DNA of 49,896 nucleotides, taken from assembly GCA_900315255.1 (NCBI GenBank), contig OMYH01000003.1:1-49896 (forward strand). The letters run 5' to 3'. Under the pieces are notes generated by a model. The model ran no database searches, had not been told where the DNA came from, and worked only from the letters and a program-made list of their open reading frames with translations. Shown here in pieces: positions 24,068 to 33,404 of this stretch. Source of the stretch: an uncultured Eubacteriales bacterium (GTDB lineage: Bacteria > Bacillota > Clostridia > Oscillospirales > Acutalibacteraceae). Within the stretch, counting starts at the first letter, position 1, and the number at the start of each line of letters is the position of its first letter. Made by a program: the position numbers and the translations under genes.

Positions 24068-24548
24068 CTTCATCTATCCTTTCTCTGATTTTCAGCCTTG
24101 CACGGTGATAGGTCACTCTTGCCCAGCTTTCAGACTTTTTGAATATTGCTCCGATCGTCTTAAACGGCAGTTCACCGAACACACGCAGATGAAACACCTC
24201 TTTGTACGGGTCTTCAAGCATATGCAGAATACAGTGTATCCTGTATGACGAATCGGAGTTTTCGAGCTTCTCTTCAATTTCTGTATCCTCTGCGATTTCA
24301 TTCTTATCGTCAAAGGAGGACAACCGCTTTCGTTTCCGATACTCATCGATATACATATTCTTAGCTATCGAACACAGCCAGCTGAACTCCTCGGACTGTC
24401 CCTTATATGTATGCTTTGACTTCATAGCCTTGAAAAAGGTATTCTGCGTGATCTCCTCCGCCGTATCGCTGTTCCCTGCAAGAGTCATAACAAATGAATA
24501 AAGCTTCATAAAATACAGTTCGTAGAGCTTCTCTATATCAATATCCAT
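24051..24548 (-). CDS. ECF-family RNA polymerase sigma factor
   Basis: 165 residues with both core regions: sigma-2 (LYFMKLYSFVMTLAGNSDTAEEITQNTFFKA, then SWLCSIAKNMYIDEYRKRKR, with the -10 recognition helix) and sigma-4 (DPYKEVFHLRVFGELPFKTIGAIFKKSESWARVTYHRARLK). No extra C-terminal domain. ATG 24548 has GAGGTG nine bases upstream; the in-frame GTG at 24560 overlaps that site. It heads a three-gene operon with its overlapping anti-sigma factor and a hydrolase, the usual arrangement for an autoregulated envelope-stress switch. The promoter it would recognise is not identifiable by eye. Confidence 0.9.
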   Translation of the reverse strand: MDIDIEKLYELYFMKLYSFVMTLAGNSDTAEEITQNTFFKAMKSKHTYKGQSEEFSWLCSIAKNMYIDEYRKRKRLSSFDDKNEIAEDTEIEEKLENSDSSYRIHCILHMLEDPYKEVFHLRVFGELPFKTIGAIFKKSESWARVTYHRARLKIRERIDEDEDKL

Positions 24549-24622
24549 ACTATCTGTCACCTCACTTTAAATGCGACGAGGAATAAGATTTAATCAGTGG
24601 TTAAGTCGGGCGTTATTTGCTT

Positions 24623-24634
24623 GCAGGCGCCTGC
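24623..24634. repeat. GC-rich 12-bp palindrome upstream of the ECF sigma gene
   Basis: GCAGGCGCCTGC is a perfect palindrome 75 bases before the sigma start, in an otherwise AT-rich gap. Possible regulator site. Confidence 0.3.
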
Positions 24635-24714
24635 CTGCCCTCGGCTTTCATAGGTTAGACGTACAAAAAAGAGATTCGTTACAATAATTCCGAAAAAATT
24701 ACCGGATAAAACCT

Positions 24715-24748
24715 TTCCCGACAAAGCAAAAAACTGCCTCATCGGGAA
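24715..24748 (-). terminator. Terminator of the gltX-glnS unit
   Basis: TTCCCGA (24715-24721) and TCGGGAA (24742-24748) pair, nine bases after the glnS stop, followed on the minus strand by AGGTTTTAT. Confidence 0.55.
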
Positions 24749-24756
24749 TTAAATAA

Positions 24757-26454
24757 TTATTTCTTCTTTTTAAAGCTGTCTTTTAAAGATACGCTTCTGT
24801 TAAAAACAAGGTGTTGGTCTGTCGAATCCTTGTTATCAACGCAGAAATATCCGTGACGCATGAACTGGAAAGACATCGGCGCTTTAACGCCCTTCATAGA
24901 CTTTTCCACTTTGCAGTCTGTAAGAACCGTCAAAGAATTCGGATTGATATAATCAAGGAAGTTCTTATCTCCCGTATCAGGCTCGGGATCGGTGAAAAGA
25001 TTGTCGTACATTCTTACCTCTGCGCTCTCGCAGTTGTTTGCGTCTACCCAATGGATAGTACCCTTGATCTTTCTTCCGTCGGGAGTGTTTCCGCCTCTTG
25101 TTTCGGGATCATACTCTGCATAAACCTCAAGCAGCTCGCCGTTCTCGTCACGTTTGCAGCCTGTGCATTTAACGATATAGGTTGTCTTTAATCTTACCTC
25201 GTTACCGGGGAACATTCTGAAATAGCCCTTGACAGGCTCGTCCATATAGTCGCTCTTCTCAATGAAACATTCTTTTGAGAACGTTATGGTGCGTGTGCCG
25301 TCCTCGGGGTGATTGGGGTTGTTTTCGATCTCGAACTCCTCGGTCTTTCCCTCGGGATAATTCGTAATGATAAGCTTAACAGGGTCAAGCACCGCCATCG
25401 TACGCTCGGCACGGTCGTTTAAGTCTTCTCTAAGACAGAACTCCAAAAAGCTGTAATCCACGGTAGAATTGACCTTTGAAACACCTATTCTCTCGCAGAA
25501 ATTTCTGATAGATAACGGAGTGTAACCTCTTCTGCGAAGACCGCAGAGAGTGGGCATTCTCGGGTCGTCCCAGCCGTTTACATAACCGTCCTCGACAAGC
25601 TGACGGAGCTTTCTCTTACTCATGACGGTATTGTTTATGCCGAGTCGGGAGAACTCTATCTGACGGGGCTTGCAGTTGAGCGTTACATTATCTCTGACCC
25701 AATCGTACAGCGGTCTGTGTGCCTCAAACTCAAGTGTACATAGACTATGCGTAATACCCTCAATAGCGTCTTCTATCGGGTGAGCAAAGTCGTACATGGG
25801 ATAAATACACCATTTGTCGCCTGTGCGGTGGTGGGTTATCCTGTTGATCCTGTAAATGACGGGATCACGCATATTGAAGTTGCCCGAATTAAGATCGATC
25901 TTTGCACGAAGCGTCATAGCGCCATCGGGGAACTCGCCTGCTCTCATACGTCTAAAAAGGTCCAAGCTTTCCTCGGAGGGTCTGTCACGATACGGACTTT
26001 TTGCGGGTGTAAAGAGGTCACCTCTGTACTCACGCATTTGATCTGCCGTAAGCTCGCATACATATGCAAGTCCCTTGTTGATAAGCTCCTCGGCGCAGTT
26101 ATACATCTGCTCGAAATACTCTGACGCAAAGAAAAACCTGTCGCCCCAGTCGAAGCCGAGCCACTTGATATCCTCCTTGATAGCGTCGACGTACTCCTCG
26201 TCTTCCTTCGTAGGATTGGTGTCGTCCATACGAAGATTACACATACCGCCGTACTTTTCTGCAGTACCGAAATCAATACATATTGCCTTTGCATGGCCTA
26301 TATGCAAATATCCGTTCGGCTCGGGCGGAAATCTCGTATGAACGGTCATACCCTCAAACTGTCCGCCCTTTGCTATATCTTCATCTATAAAATCATGTAT
26401 AAAGTTGGCATTACCCGACTTTTCCTCGTTTTCTTTTATTATATCTTCTGCCAT
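24757..26454 (-). CDS. glnS: Glutaminyl-tRNA synthetase
   Basis: Charges tRNA-Gln directly with glutamine. 565 residues, close to the usual 550-580. The class I signatures are [16 protein letters not shown] (HIGH) and VMSKRKL (KMSKS variant), and GlnRS-specific features include MRDPVIYRI and the C-terminal anticodon-binding beta-barrels. AGGAGG precedes the ATG. It lies 58 bases after gltX in the same direction. A true GlnRS is patchy among Firmicutes, where tRNA-Gln is commonly made by GatCAB; its presence fits Clostridia that acquired glnS. No T-box leader is visible. Confidence 0.95.
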   Translation of the reverse strand: MAEDIIKENEEKSGNANFIHDFIDEDIAKGGQFEGMTVHTRFPPEPNGYLHIGHAKAICIDFGTAEKYGGMCNLRMDDTNPTKEDEEYVDAIKEDIKWLGFDWGDRFFFASEYFEQMYNCAEELINKGLAYVCELTADQMREYRGDLFTPAKSPYRDRPSEESLDLFRRMRAGEFPDGAMTLRAKIDLNSGNFNMRDPVIYRINRITHHRTGDKWCIYPMYDFAHPIEDAIEGITHSLCTLEFEAHRPLYDWVRDNVTLNCKPRQIEFSRLGINNTVMSKRKLRQLVEDGYVNGWDDPRMPTLCGLRRRGYTPLSIRNFCERIGVSKVNSTVDYSFLEFCLREDLNDRAERTMAVLDPVKLIITNYPEGKTEEFEIENNPNHPEDGTRTITFSKECFIEKSDYMDEPVKGYFRMFPGNEVRLKTTYIVKCTGCKRDENGELLEVYAEYDPETRGGNTPDGRKIKGTIHWVDANNCESAEVRMYDNLFTDPEPDTGDKNFLDYINPNSLTVLTDCKVEKSMKGVKAPMSFQFMRHGYFCVDNKDSTDQHLVFNRSVSLKDSFKKKK

Positions 26455-26512
26455 TGTTTTACCTCCTAATCTTGTGTGGTAAACTCAATTTTCCATCAGA
26501 AAAACTCCACAC

Positions 26513-27967
26513 TTAAAAAAGCTCCAGGCCCTTTCTCATTCTCGCAAGTGACTCTTCTCTGCCAAGTATGTCGAGTATTTCGATCGCTCCGCCCGGTGTT
26601 ACCGTCTTGCCGGATACAGATATTCTCGCCGGCCACATCACCGTACCGTTCTTTACTCCAAGCTTCTCTGCAAGTCCGATCAGACAATCATGTATTGCGT
26701 CATGCTCCCACTTATCAAGCGATGACAGCTCGTCATACACCGCCCTAAGCATTACGGGTGCGTTTTCAAGATTAGTCTTGCTCTTTTTATTCACAAACAT
26801 TTCTTTGCCGTATACAGGCAGCTGTGCAAAAAAGCTTATTGTTTCGGGAATCTGGGTAAGCTTTGTTGTTCTCTGCTGCAATATTCCTGCAATTTTCAGT
26901 GTATCGAGCGGTTTATCGCCAATGCCCTGCAGGATATAGGGTCTTGCGATGTTCTCGAACTCCTCTGTACTCATATTCTTGATATACTCTCCGTTAAACC
27001 ACTCTAATTTATCGTAATCAAAAACTGCGGGAGATTTGCTTATACCGTCTATGGAGAACTCTTTTTCAAGCTCCGAAAGTGTAAATATTTCCTTGTTATC
27101 CTTCGGACACCAGCCAAGCAAAGCTATATAGTTGATGATAGCCTGCGGAAGATATCCGTCCTCAACAAGGTCCTCAAAGCCCGTAGCACCGTGACGCTTT
27201 GAAAGCTTTGACACTGTGCCGTCCTCATTCTTGCCCATGATCAGCGGAAGATGAACATAAGTGGGTATCTCCCAGCCAAACGCTTCATAGAGAAGGTTAT
27301 ACTTTGGTGTAGATGACAGATACTCATTGCCTCTTACAACGTGAGTAATACCCATTGTATGGTCGTCGATAACATTAGCAAAGTTATATGTAGGGTAGCC
27401 GTCCTCTTTTATAAGTATCTGATCCTGAAGTTCGCTGTTTGGTGCGGTTATCTCTCCGAAAACAGCGTCGTTAAACGTAGTTTCACCATCGGTCGGCATC
27501 TTCTGACGGATAACATAAGGAACGCCCTCTTTGAGCAGTCTGTCGATCTCCTCTTGGGGTAAGTTCCTGCAATGACGGTCATATCCGCCGTTTGCGTACT
27601 CCTCGGTACTTCTCAAAGCTTCGAGTCTTTCCTTTGAACAAAAGCATCTGTAGGCCTTGCCCTCATTGATCAGTCTTTCGGCAAACGGACGGTACATATC
27701 TTTCCTTTCACTCTGAATATACGGACCGTAATCTCCGCCTATGTCGGGGCCTTCGTCATGCTTCAAGCCTGCCTTTGCAAGCGTATTGTAAATAACGTCA
27801 ACTGCTCCCTCAACGTATCTCTCTCTGTCGGTATCCTCTATTCTGAGTACAAACGTACCGCCCTGAGATTTGGCGATAAGGTACTCGTAGAGAGCAGTTC
27901 TGAGATTTCCGACGTGCATGAACCCTGTCGGACTGGGGGCATAGCGTGTTCTTACCTTTCCTGTCAT
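26513..27967 (-). CDS. gltX: Glutamyl-tRNA synthetase
   Basis: 484 residues. The class I motifs are APSPTGFMHVGN (HIGH counterpart) and SKLSKRHG (KMSKS). A zinc-finger-like SWIM region CFCSKERLEAL is followed by DRHC. Because glnS lies next to it, this enzyme may be discriminating for tRNA-Glu, but that cannot be read directly. ATG 27967 has GAGGAG 11 bases upstream. The longer frame to 28057 passes through the promoter and a leader hairpin, and is rejected. Confidence 0.95.
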   Translation of the reverse strand: MTGKVRTRYAPSPTGFMHVGNLRTALYEYLIAKSQGGTFVLRIEDTDRERYVEGAVDVIYNTLAKAGLKHDEGPDIGGDYGPYIQSERKDMYRPFAERLINEGKAYRCFCSKERLEALRSTEEYANGGYDRHCRNLPQEEIDRLLKEGVPYVIRQKMPTDGETTFNDAVFGEITAPNSELQDQILIKEDGYPTYNFANVIDDHTMGITHVVRGNEYLSSTPKYNLLYEAFGWEIPTYVHLPLIMGKNEDGTVSKLSKRHGATGFEDLVEDGYLPQAIINYIALLGWCPKDNKEIFTLSELEKEFSIDGISKSPAVFDYDKLEWFNGEYIKNMSTEEFENIARPYILQGIGDKPLDTLKIAGILQQRTTKLTQIPETISFFAQLPVYGKEMFVNKKSKTNLENAPVMLRAVYDELSSLDKWEHDAIHDCLIGLAEKLGVKNGTVMWPARISVSGKTVTPGGAIEILDILGREESLARMRKGLELF

Positions 27968-27993
27968 ATTTAATGCATCTCCTCTGACAAATT

Positions 27994-28015
27994 TTCCGTA
28001 TAACGCAATACGGAA
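27994..28015 (-). other. Leader hairpin of gltX
   Basis: TTCCGTAT (27994-28001) and ATACGGAA (28008-28015) form a perfect 8-bp stem with a six-base loop, located just after the predicted transcription start. A possible mRNA stabiliser; too small for a T-box. Confidence 0.45.
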
Positions 28016-28028
28016 CAAATACCCTTTT

Positions 28029-28057
28029 ATTATATCACATCTATATGGAAATTCCAA
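28029..28057 (-). promoter_or_regulatory. gltX promoter
   Basis: Minus strand: TTGGAA (complement of 28052-28057), 17-base spacer, TATAAT (complement of 28029-28034), about 60 bases before the gltX start. Confidence 0.7.
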
Positions 28058-28067
28058 TACTAATTTA

Positions 28068-28916
28068 TTAGCTGTTCAGCCCTTTTTTGAATACCCCGAT
28101 CATTTCTCTGGTAAGGCTGTAGCCATCGTCGTCAACGGGAATATCGTCCCGATGATACCACCTCGCCTCGGCAAGCTCGGTTTCATCTCTTGTGATCATA
28201 TCATCGCCGTCAAGCTCACAGAAGAATCCGAGCAGAAGATTACCGTCGATCCCGCCCGGCTGACTTTTGTAATATCTGATATTCTTCACCCTTAGCCCTG
28301 CTTCCTCCATGACCTCACGCTGTACGGTCTGCTCGGGCGTTTCGCCTATCTCGACAAAGCCTGCAACAAGAGCATACCCTTTGTATGCCCTGCCTGCGTA
28401 CCTTGTAAGAAGGATCCTGTCGCCGTTGATTACTCCAACTATTATAGCAGGGTTGATTCTCGGGAAGATCTGTTTTCCGCAGGACGTACAAACAAGCATA
28501 CGCTCGCTGTCCGAATGAACCGTTCTCCCCGAACAGCGGCTGCAGAATCTGTTGTCACCGTACCACATATACAAATGATAAGCCGTACATACGGTAAAGT
28601 ATGTTTCCTTGAAGTCCTCGCCTTTGATATACCGCATTTCGGATAACGGCAGATATACATACTCGTCGGTATTGCAATCATAATTCCCCTGCAAGAGGAA
28701 AAACCTGCGTTCATCGCTGCCTTCTATCGAAAACAGATATCTCAATTCTCCCGAAATATCGTTCTTTATTTCTCTATAGACGGGCAGGATATATTTGTCC
28801 TTATTATATGCAACAAGCACACTTCTTTCATTGAATACCACAACATAATCACTGTCGCTTATATCCTTGTCAATGTATCGGTTATTGAGTTTGTCGGGAA
28901 ATATATCATGTATCAT
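28068..28916 (-). CDS. nudC: NAD(+) diphosphatase / NADH pyrophosphatase, NudC-like Nudix hydrolase
   Basis: 282 residues. A four-cysteine zinc ribbon (FCSRC ... VCTSC) precedes the Nudix domain with a full Nudix box (GFVEIGETPEQTVQREVMEEAG). NudC enzymes split NADH and remove NAD caps from RNA. The subfamily marker SQPWPFPxS is altered here to SQPGGIDGN: the tryptophan and phenylalanine are gone, so substrate preference may differ. AGGAGC precedes the ATG. It lies 58 bases after yraN in the same direction and could be cotranscribed with the rplS-yraN block. Confidence 0.85.
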   Translation of the reverse strand: MIHDIFPDKLNNRYIDKDISDSDYVVVFNERSVLVAYNKDKYILPVYREIKNDISGELRYLFSIEGSDERRFFLLQGNYDCNTDEYVYLPLSEMRYIKGEDFKETYFTVCTAYHLYMWYGDNRFCSRCSGRTVHSDSERMLVCTSCGKQIFPRINPAIIVGVINGDRILLTRYAGRAYKGYALVAGFVEIGETPEQTVQREVMEEAGLRVKNIRYYKSQPGGIDGNLLLGFFCELDGDDMITRDETELAEARWYHRDDIPVDDDGYSLTREMIGVFKKGLNS

Positions 28917-28974
28917 AATCTGCTCCTATAAAGGCAACACTGCACAAATACCGCCTGACAGCTTTGCCTTAACA

Positions 28975-29379
28975 TCAAAACTTAAGATAACCGCTCCAGT
29001 CATCAACGGCATTCTCTATGTACCGCATATCAATGACCTCTCCGTCACAGTCCCTTACCGCTAACTGTACACAGTCTATGCGGGGCTGCTTGTCGATGTT
29101 ATGCTTTGAGAGATATTCCGCTGCGGTACGGATAACTTTTTTAAGCTTTGCCTCGGTAATGCTTTCAAGTCCGCTTACAAGAGAATTCTGTTTTCTTGTT
29201 TTGACCTCTACAAACGCTATGTATTTTTCATTCTCAGCAATTACGTCTATCTCGCCGTATCTGCCCGAAAAATTCGTACAGACTATATCATAACCTTTAT
29301 TAAGAAGATAGGCGCATACATACTGCTCTCCCGCCTTGCCTCGCGCTTTTATCTTTTTGGCTCGCTGATTACTGTCCAT
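28975..29379 (-). CDS. yraN: YraN/UPF0102 family putative endonuclease
   Basis: 134 residues. The restriction-endonuclease-like core is visible: [23 protein letters not shown] (catalytic Asp) and FVEVKTRK (Glu-x-Lys). Family members are Holliday-junction-resolvase-like but poorly characterised. ATG 29379 has AGAGGA six bases upstream; the upstream in-frame start at 29400 lies further inside rnhB. Its 5' end overlaps rnhB by 11 bases, a conserved pairing in Firmicutes that suggests coupled translation. Confidence 0.88.
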   Translation of the reverse strand: MDSNQRAKKIKARGKAGEQYVCAYLLNKGYDIVCTNFSGRYGEIDVIAENEKYIAFVEVKTRKQNSLVSGLESITEAKLKKVIRTAAEYLSKHNIDKQPRIDCVQLAVRDCDGEVIDMRYIENAVDDWSGYLKF

Positions 29380-29992
29380 TATTCTTCCTCTGCTTTGCAT
29401 AGAGCTTTTTGAGGAAACTCGGTCTATGAATAGGGCATTCGCCGTATTTCAGTATCGCAGCTGTATGCACCTTTGTTCCGTAGCCCTTATGCTTTTCAAA
29501 TCCATACTCGGGGTACTGCTTTGCATACTCAAGCATCAGCCTGTCACGGCTTACCTTTGCAAGAATAGACGCCGCCGCTATTGACATAGAGCTTGCGTCA
29601 CCCTTTATGACAGCTTCACAGGGAATATCTGTCGGCGGAGTTTTGTTGCCGTCTATATATGCAAAATCGGCCTTCACATCAAGCCCCTCGATTGCTCTCT
29701 TCATCGCAAGCATTGCCGCATTTAGTATGTTTATACTCTCTATCTCCTCCACACTCGCCCATGCAATACTGTATGACAAAGCAGCTTCCTTTATTACATC
29801 AAAAAGCTTTTCACGCTTTTTTTCGGTTAGCTTTTTGGAGTCGTTGACTCCGTCAATTATCATACCCTTCGGCAGAATGACCGCCGCCGCACAGACAGGA
29901 CCCGCAAATGGTCCTCTGCCTGCCTCATCTACTCCACATACATAATTATATCCGTTTGCGTATGCTTTATTCTCATATGCAAGCCAATCCAT
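29369..29992 (-). CDS. rnhB: Ribonuclease HII
   Basis: Removes ribonucleotides from DNA and RNA primers from RNA-DNA hybrids. 207 residues. The catalytic [12 protein letters not shown] (Asp-Glu pair), the third acidic site in FAYIDGNK, and [10 protein letters not shown] plus [10 protein letters not shown] are all typical. ATG 29992 has GAGGAG eight bases upstream; the in-frame GTG at 30001 sits too close to that site. It starts six bases after the rbgA stop, consistent with the conserved ylqF-rnhB pair. Confidence 0.95.
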   Translation of the reverse strand: MDWLAYENKAYANGYNYVCGVDEAGRGPFAGPVCAAAVILPKGMIIDGVNDSKKLTEKKREKLFDVIKEAALSYSIAWASVEEIESINILNAAMLAMKRAIEGLDVKADFAYIDGNKTPPTDIPCEAVIKGDASSMSIAAASILAKVSRDRLMLEYAKQYPEYGFEKHKGYGTKVHTAAILKYGECPIHRPSFLKKLYAKQRKNNGQ

Positions 29993-29997
29993 CGTTA

Positions 29998-31050
29998 TCA
30001 CTCCTCGGGCAGTTCAAGCGTTATTCGTCCGAGCTTTGCCGCACGAAATTCATCAAGAACCATAACTGCCGCACGCTCCGTATCGGGATTGCCGCCCGAA
30101 ATAAGCATACCTCGTTTTCTTGCGATCAGTTCAAGCAATTCATGCGGCGGAAGCTGGCTTATCTCCTCTGCGTCCAGAGAAAACCTTTCCAAAAACACCG
30201 GGTTGATGTTTTTCTGCATATATTCAAGCAGCCGCAGTGAAAGCTGCTCGACATCCATTATCTGATCCTTCACAGCTCCCGTGAACGCAAGTCTCTCGCC
30301 TACAGCCTGATCGTCAAATTTAGGCCACAGTACGCCCGGCGTGTCGAGCAGCTCGATGTTCTTATCAAGCGTGAACCACTGATTGCCCCTTGTGACTCCG
30401 GGGCGATCCTCCACCTTAGCCTTTGACGAATTTGATATTCTGTTAATGAATGATGATTTCCCAACATTGGGTATACCAACTATCATTACTCTGAGAGAAT
30501 GGTTCTTCATTCCCTTTGCTTCCCATGCGATTATTTTCTCCGAGAGTACATCTCTTACGGCGGTCACAAAGCCGCCCAGACCTCTGCCCGACTTGCAGTC
30601 AAGCTCTATCGCTCTGAGTCCCTGTTTTTTGAAATACTCCACCCACTTTTTTGTGACCTTCGGATCGGCAAGGTCACACTTGTTCATGAGAATGATTCTC
30701 GGCTTTCCTCCGATAAGCTCAGACAGATCAGGGTTTCTGCTCGACAGCGGCAATCTTGCATCTATTATCTCCGCCACTGCGTCAACAAGCTTTAAGTCCG
30801 ACTGTATCTGTCGTTTTGTCCTCGTCATATGCCCGGGGAACCACTGGATATACTGCGAATTATCGCCGAGTGACTGCGGCGAAGTCTTCGTTTTTTGTGC
30901 TCGCCTTGCTTTAATGTCTGCAGCCGGCTTTGGTCTGCTGCTTGCGCTGCGGCCGTCCTTTGCTCTTGTATTCTTTTGGGCAGGCTTGCCGGATCTTTCG
31001 GCAATATGCTGCCGTTTGCCTTTGATACCGCCCTTCTTTTTATTGTTCAT
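29998..31050 (-). CDS. rbgA: Ribosome biogenesis GTPase YlqF/RbgA
   Basis: A circularly permuted GTPase needed for late 50S assembly. Motif order is G4 (NKCD), then G1 (GIPNVGKSS), G2 (PGVTRG) and G3 (DTPGVLWP), the permuted order of the family, with the C-terminal ANTAR-like region after it. [13 protein letters not shown] is the conserved N-terminal signature, but it begins only at about residue 70: the first 65-70 residues are a Lys/Arg-rich extension of low complexity, absent from B. subtilis RbgA as I recall it. It may contact rRNA. Total 350 residues. ATG 31050 has GGGGAG eight bases upstream. Confidence 0.92.
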   Translation of the reverse strand: MNNKKKGGIKGKRQHIAERSGKPAQKNTRAKDGRSASSRPKPAADIKARRAQKTKTSPQSLGDNSQYIQWFPGHMTRTKRQIQSDLKLVDAVAEIIDARLPLSSRNPDLSELIGGKPRIILMNKCDLADPKVTKKWVEYFKKQGLRAIELDCKSGRGLGGFVTAVRDVLSEKIIAWEAKGMKNHSLRVMIVGIPNVGKSSFINRISNSSKAKVEDRPGVTRGNQWFTLDKNIELLDTPGVLWPKFDDQAVGERLAFTGAVKDQIMDVEQLSLRLLEYMQKNINPVFLERFSLDAEEISQLPPHELLELIARKRGMLISGGNPDTERAAVMVLDEFRAAKLGRITLELPEE

Positions 31051-31109
31051 ATTTTCATCTCCCCTAACAAACAAAGGGATTCCTTACAGAACCCCCTTGC
31101 AATGGTTTA

Positions 31110-31817
31110 TTACTCTACTTTTCCGATTTCGTTGAACGGATAAAATCTGTACTGTACCTTTCCGATTATCCAATCCTCGTCGATAAGTCCTACCTCCTGA
31201 TAACGGCTGTCTTTCGATACAGATCTGTTATCTCCGAGTACAAAAACCTTGCCCTCTTCGACTTCTATCGGGAACGGTGTATCTCTGGCTTCCGTCTTGC
31301 TTGTGACATAGTTCTCTTCTATAACCACACCGTCAACGATGACCTCTCCTGTTCTCTCATCAAGATCAACCGTCTGACCACCTACAGCTATAATTCTTTT
31401 TACAATGACCTTTTCAAGCTCTACGCCGTGGCTGATAACAACGATATCTCCTACCTGAGGTTTATAATCAAGGCCGGTAACTATTACCTTATTATGATCC
31501 TGCAATGTGTTAAGCATTGAACCGCCGTCTACATCGACAATTCTAAAACAGAACGTCATAATCAAAACAACTGCGATCAAGGCAAACAGAAATGCAGAAG
31601 TCCAGTCAAAAAGACCGGTAATAAACGATGAGGGGGCGTCTTTTTTGCGTGAACTGTTCTTTCTCTTATTCTTTTTGACAGAAGCCTCCTCTTCAGAGAT
31701 CTCTCTGTCAACGGGTTCGTCATCCGAATTGACTGTCGCAAGATCGGGTACACTATCCTGCGATATAACATTATCTTCATTCGGATCGTCTATCTTATCA
31801 AATACCTGCGTATCCAT
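31110..31817 (-). CDS. lepB: Signal peptidase I
   Basis: Removes signal peptides from secreted proteins at the outer face of the membrane. 235 residues with one transmembrane helix (about 68-91). The catalytic dyad is Ser100 (DGGSMLNTL; the usual SM-P/L context) and Lys140 (VIVKRIIAVGG); the C-terminal GDNRSVSKDSR box is present. The N-terminal cytoplasmic segment (about 65 residues) is long and strongly charged, acidic then basic. It follows rplS after about 105 bases that contain a long hairpin, and precedes rbgA. Confidence 0.93.
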   Translation of the reverse strand: MDTQVFDKIDDPNEDNVISQDSVPDLATVNSDDEPVDREISEEEASVKKNKRKNSSRKKDAPSSFITGLFDWTSAFLFALIAVVLIMTFCFRIVDVDGGSMLNTLQDHNKVIVTGLDYKPQVGDIVVISHGVELEKVIVKRIIAVGGQTVDLDERTGEVIVDGVVIEENYVTSKTEARDTPFPIEVEEGKVFVLGDNRSVSKDSRYQEVGLIDEDWIIGKVQYRFYPFNEIGKVE

Positions 31818-31862
31818 AATCAGTTGTCACCTTGCCTTTGCGGTCTTTAATTCATTCATAAG

Positions 31863-31906
31863 TCTGATAGTAAAATGAGGGACATTATGCCCCTCAAACT
31901 ATCAGA
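31863..31906 (-). terminator. Long hairpin between rplS and lepB
   Basis: TCTGATAG (31863-31870) / CTATCAGA (31899-31906) with an inner TGAGGG / CCCTCA stem (31876-31881, 31891-31896). Little T follows on the minus strand, so partial termination or mRNA processing is likely, letting L19 exceed LepB. Confidence 0.55.
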
Positions 31907-31922
31907 TAAAGCCTTGTTCAGA

Positions 31923-32273
31923 TCAACCTCTCTTGATCTGCTCCTTAACCTTTGCAGCCTTACCAACTCTGTCACGGAGATAATAGAGCTTAGCACGTCT
32001 AACCTTACCGTGTCTGATAACCTTAACGTCCTTGACGTTAGGGCAGTGGAGCGGGAATACTCTCTCAACGCCAACGCCGTATGCAACACGTCTTACTGTG
32101 AATGTTTCTGCAACGCCGCTGCTCTTTCTTGCGATAACAGTACCCTCGAACATCTGGATTCTCTCTCTGTCACCCTCGCGAATGTTAACGCTTACTCTTA
32201 CAGTATCGCCTACTCTGAACTCGGGTACTTCTGTCTTTACAGAATCCTGCGCAATCAACTTCAATGCATCCAT
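31923..32273 (-). CDS. rplS: 50S ribosomal protein L19
   Basis: 116 residues, the full family length. [26 protein letters not shown] and the C-terminal [22 protein letters not shown] are diagnostic. L19 sits at the 30S-50S interface. It has its own promoter (32419-32447) and a roughly 130-base structured leader, consistent with autogenous or processing control. AGGAGG lies before the ATG. Confidence 0.97.
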   Translation of the reverse strand: MDALKLIAQDSVKTEVPEFRVGDTVRVSVNIREGDRERIQMFEGTVIARKSSGVAETFTVRRVAYGVGVERVFPLHCPNVKDVKVIRHGKVRRAKLYYLRDRVGKAAKVKEQIKRG

Positions 32274-32281
32274 TTTAAAAT

Positions 32282-32410
32282 CCTCCTAAAGTTTACAGAC
32301 ATTCATATCATATAAGCCCGAAGCAAGGCTCATAGTCAGAGGACTGCCTGCTTCATTGTACGGCATAAAGCCGGGCAGTGAAACGCATCGTACATGACGA
32401 CGGTTCAAAT
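32282..32410 (-). ncRNA. Probable L19 (rplS) ribosomal-protein leader
   Basis: The untranslated leader of rplS is unusually long and GC-richer than its surroundings. On the minus strand it holds several complementary blocks: CGTCGTCATGTACGATG, CTGCCCGGC...GCCGTAC, GAAGCAGGCAG, and GAGCCTTGCTTCGGGCTTAT, where AGCC / GGCT closes a hairpin with the arm AAGC. Firmicutes rplS leaders include a known structured cis-regulatory element (L19 leader). I judge the match from position and general sequence, not from a covariance search. Confidence 0.6.
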
Positions 32411-32418
32411 GCTTTTGT

Positions 32419-32447
32419 ATTATACCACATTCAAGAATTTATTGCAA
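32419..32447 (-). promoter_or_regulatory. rplS promoter
   Basis: Minus strand: TTGCAA (32442-32447, self-complementary), 17-base spacer, TATAAT (complement of 32419-32424). Confidence 0.75.
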
Positions 32448-32486
32448 CTGTTTTAAAAAATTTTTTAAAAATATTGATATTATGTT

Positions 32487-33401
32487 TTATTCAAGTCCTT
32501 TCTTTTTCAAAAAGCTCTTGAAATAGTCGGGCAGCTCCGAATCGAATCTCAAAAAATCACCTGTTATCGGATGTACAAAGCCTATCTTTTTTGCGTGCAG
32601 ACACTGACCGTGAAGCTCTGTTATCACCTTTGACGGCCCGTACACGGGGTCACCTGCAACGGGGTGTCCTATATATGCCATATGCACTCTTATCTGATGA
32701 GTGCGGCCCGTTTCGAGCTTCATCGCCGCATGAGTAAACCCGTTATTATATGAGATTACCATATAATGCGTAACGGCATTTTTGCTGTTCTCATATGTAA
32801 TACACATCTTCTTGCGGTCGGTCTTATGCCTGCCGATAGGGGCGTCAACCGTACCTTGTTCGTCTTTGAACGTTCCGTACAAAACAGCTTCGTACTCTCT
32901 TTCAAAGGAATGCTCCTTTATCTGCTCCGCAAGCCCCATATGAGCCTTATCACTCTTTGCAACGATAAGCAGACCGCTTGTGTCCTTATCTATTCTGTGA
33001 ACGATCCCCGGGCGAAGTACACCGTTGATTCCCGACAGACTGTCTTTGCAATGATACAGCAGAGCATTCACAAGAGTACCGCTATAATTGCCCGGAGCAG
33101 GATGAACCACCATACCCTTAGGCTTATTCACAACAAGCAGGTCGTTATCCTCAAAAACTATATCAAGCGGAATATTCTCCGCTTGTGCCTTATATTCCTT
33201 CGGTTCGGGAATGACAACATTAATAATATCCCCGTCTTTGAGCTTATAATTCTTACCGACAGCTTTTTCACCCGATAAGACCATACCGTCCTCGCAAAGC
33301 ACGGCGATTCCGCTCCTTGACATATCCTCGATAACGGTACTTAAAAACTTATCGATTCTCAGACCTGCATTCTCCGCTGTAATTTCAAAGGTATGTTCCA
33401 T
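32487..33401 (-). CDS. rluD: RluA/RluD family 23S rRNA pseudouridine synthase
   Basis: 304 residues. An N-terminal S4 RNA-binding domain (LRIDKFLSTVIEDMSRSGI, about 14-75) is followed by the pseudouridine synthase core with the catalytic aspartate in HRIDKDTSGLL and the RTHQIRVHMAYIGHPVAGDPVYG motif. By position after lspA it is the orthologue of B. subtilis YlyB, whose target is thought to be the RluD site. It starts four bases after lspA ends. Confidence 0.9.
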   Translation of the reverse strand: MEHTFEITAENAGLRIDKFLSTVIEDMSRSGIAVLCEDGMVLSGEKAVGKNYKLKDGDIINVVIPEPKEYKAQAENIPLDIVFEDNDLLVVNKPKGMVVHPAPGNYSGTLVNALLYHCKDSLSGINGVLRPGIVHRIDKDTSGLLIVAKSDKAHMGLAEQIKEHSFEREYEAVLYGTFKDEQGTVDAPIGRHKTDRKKMCITYENSKNAVTHYMVISYNNGFTHAAMKLETGRTHQIRVHMAYIGHPVAGDPVYGPSKVITELHGQCLHAKKIGFVHPITGDFLRFDSELPDYFKSFLKKKGLE

Positions 33402-33404
33402 AGA

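Noticed and set aside
28058-28070. Upstream extension of gltX to 28057
   Set aside because: It would pass through the promoter and the leader hairpin, and the ATG at 27967 has its own GAGGAG site.
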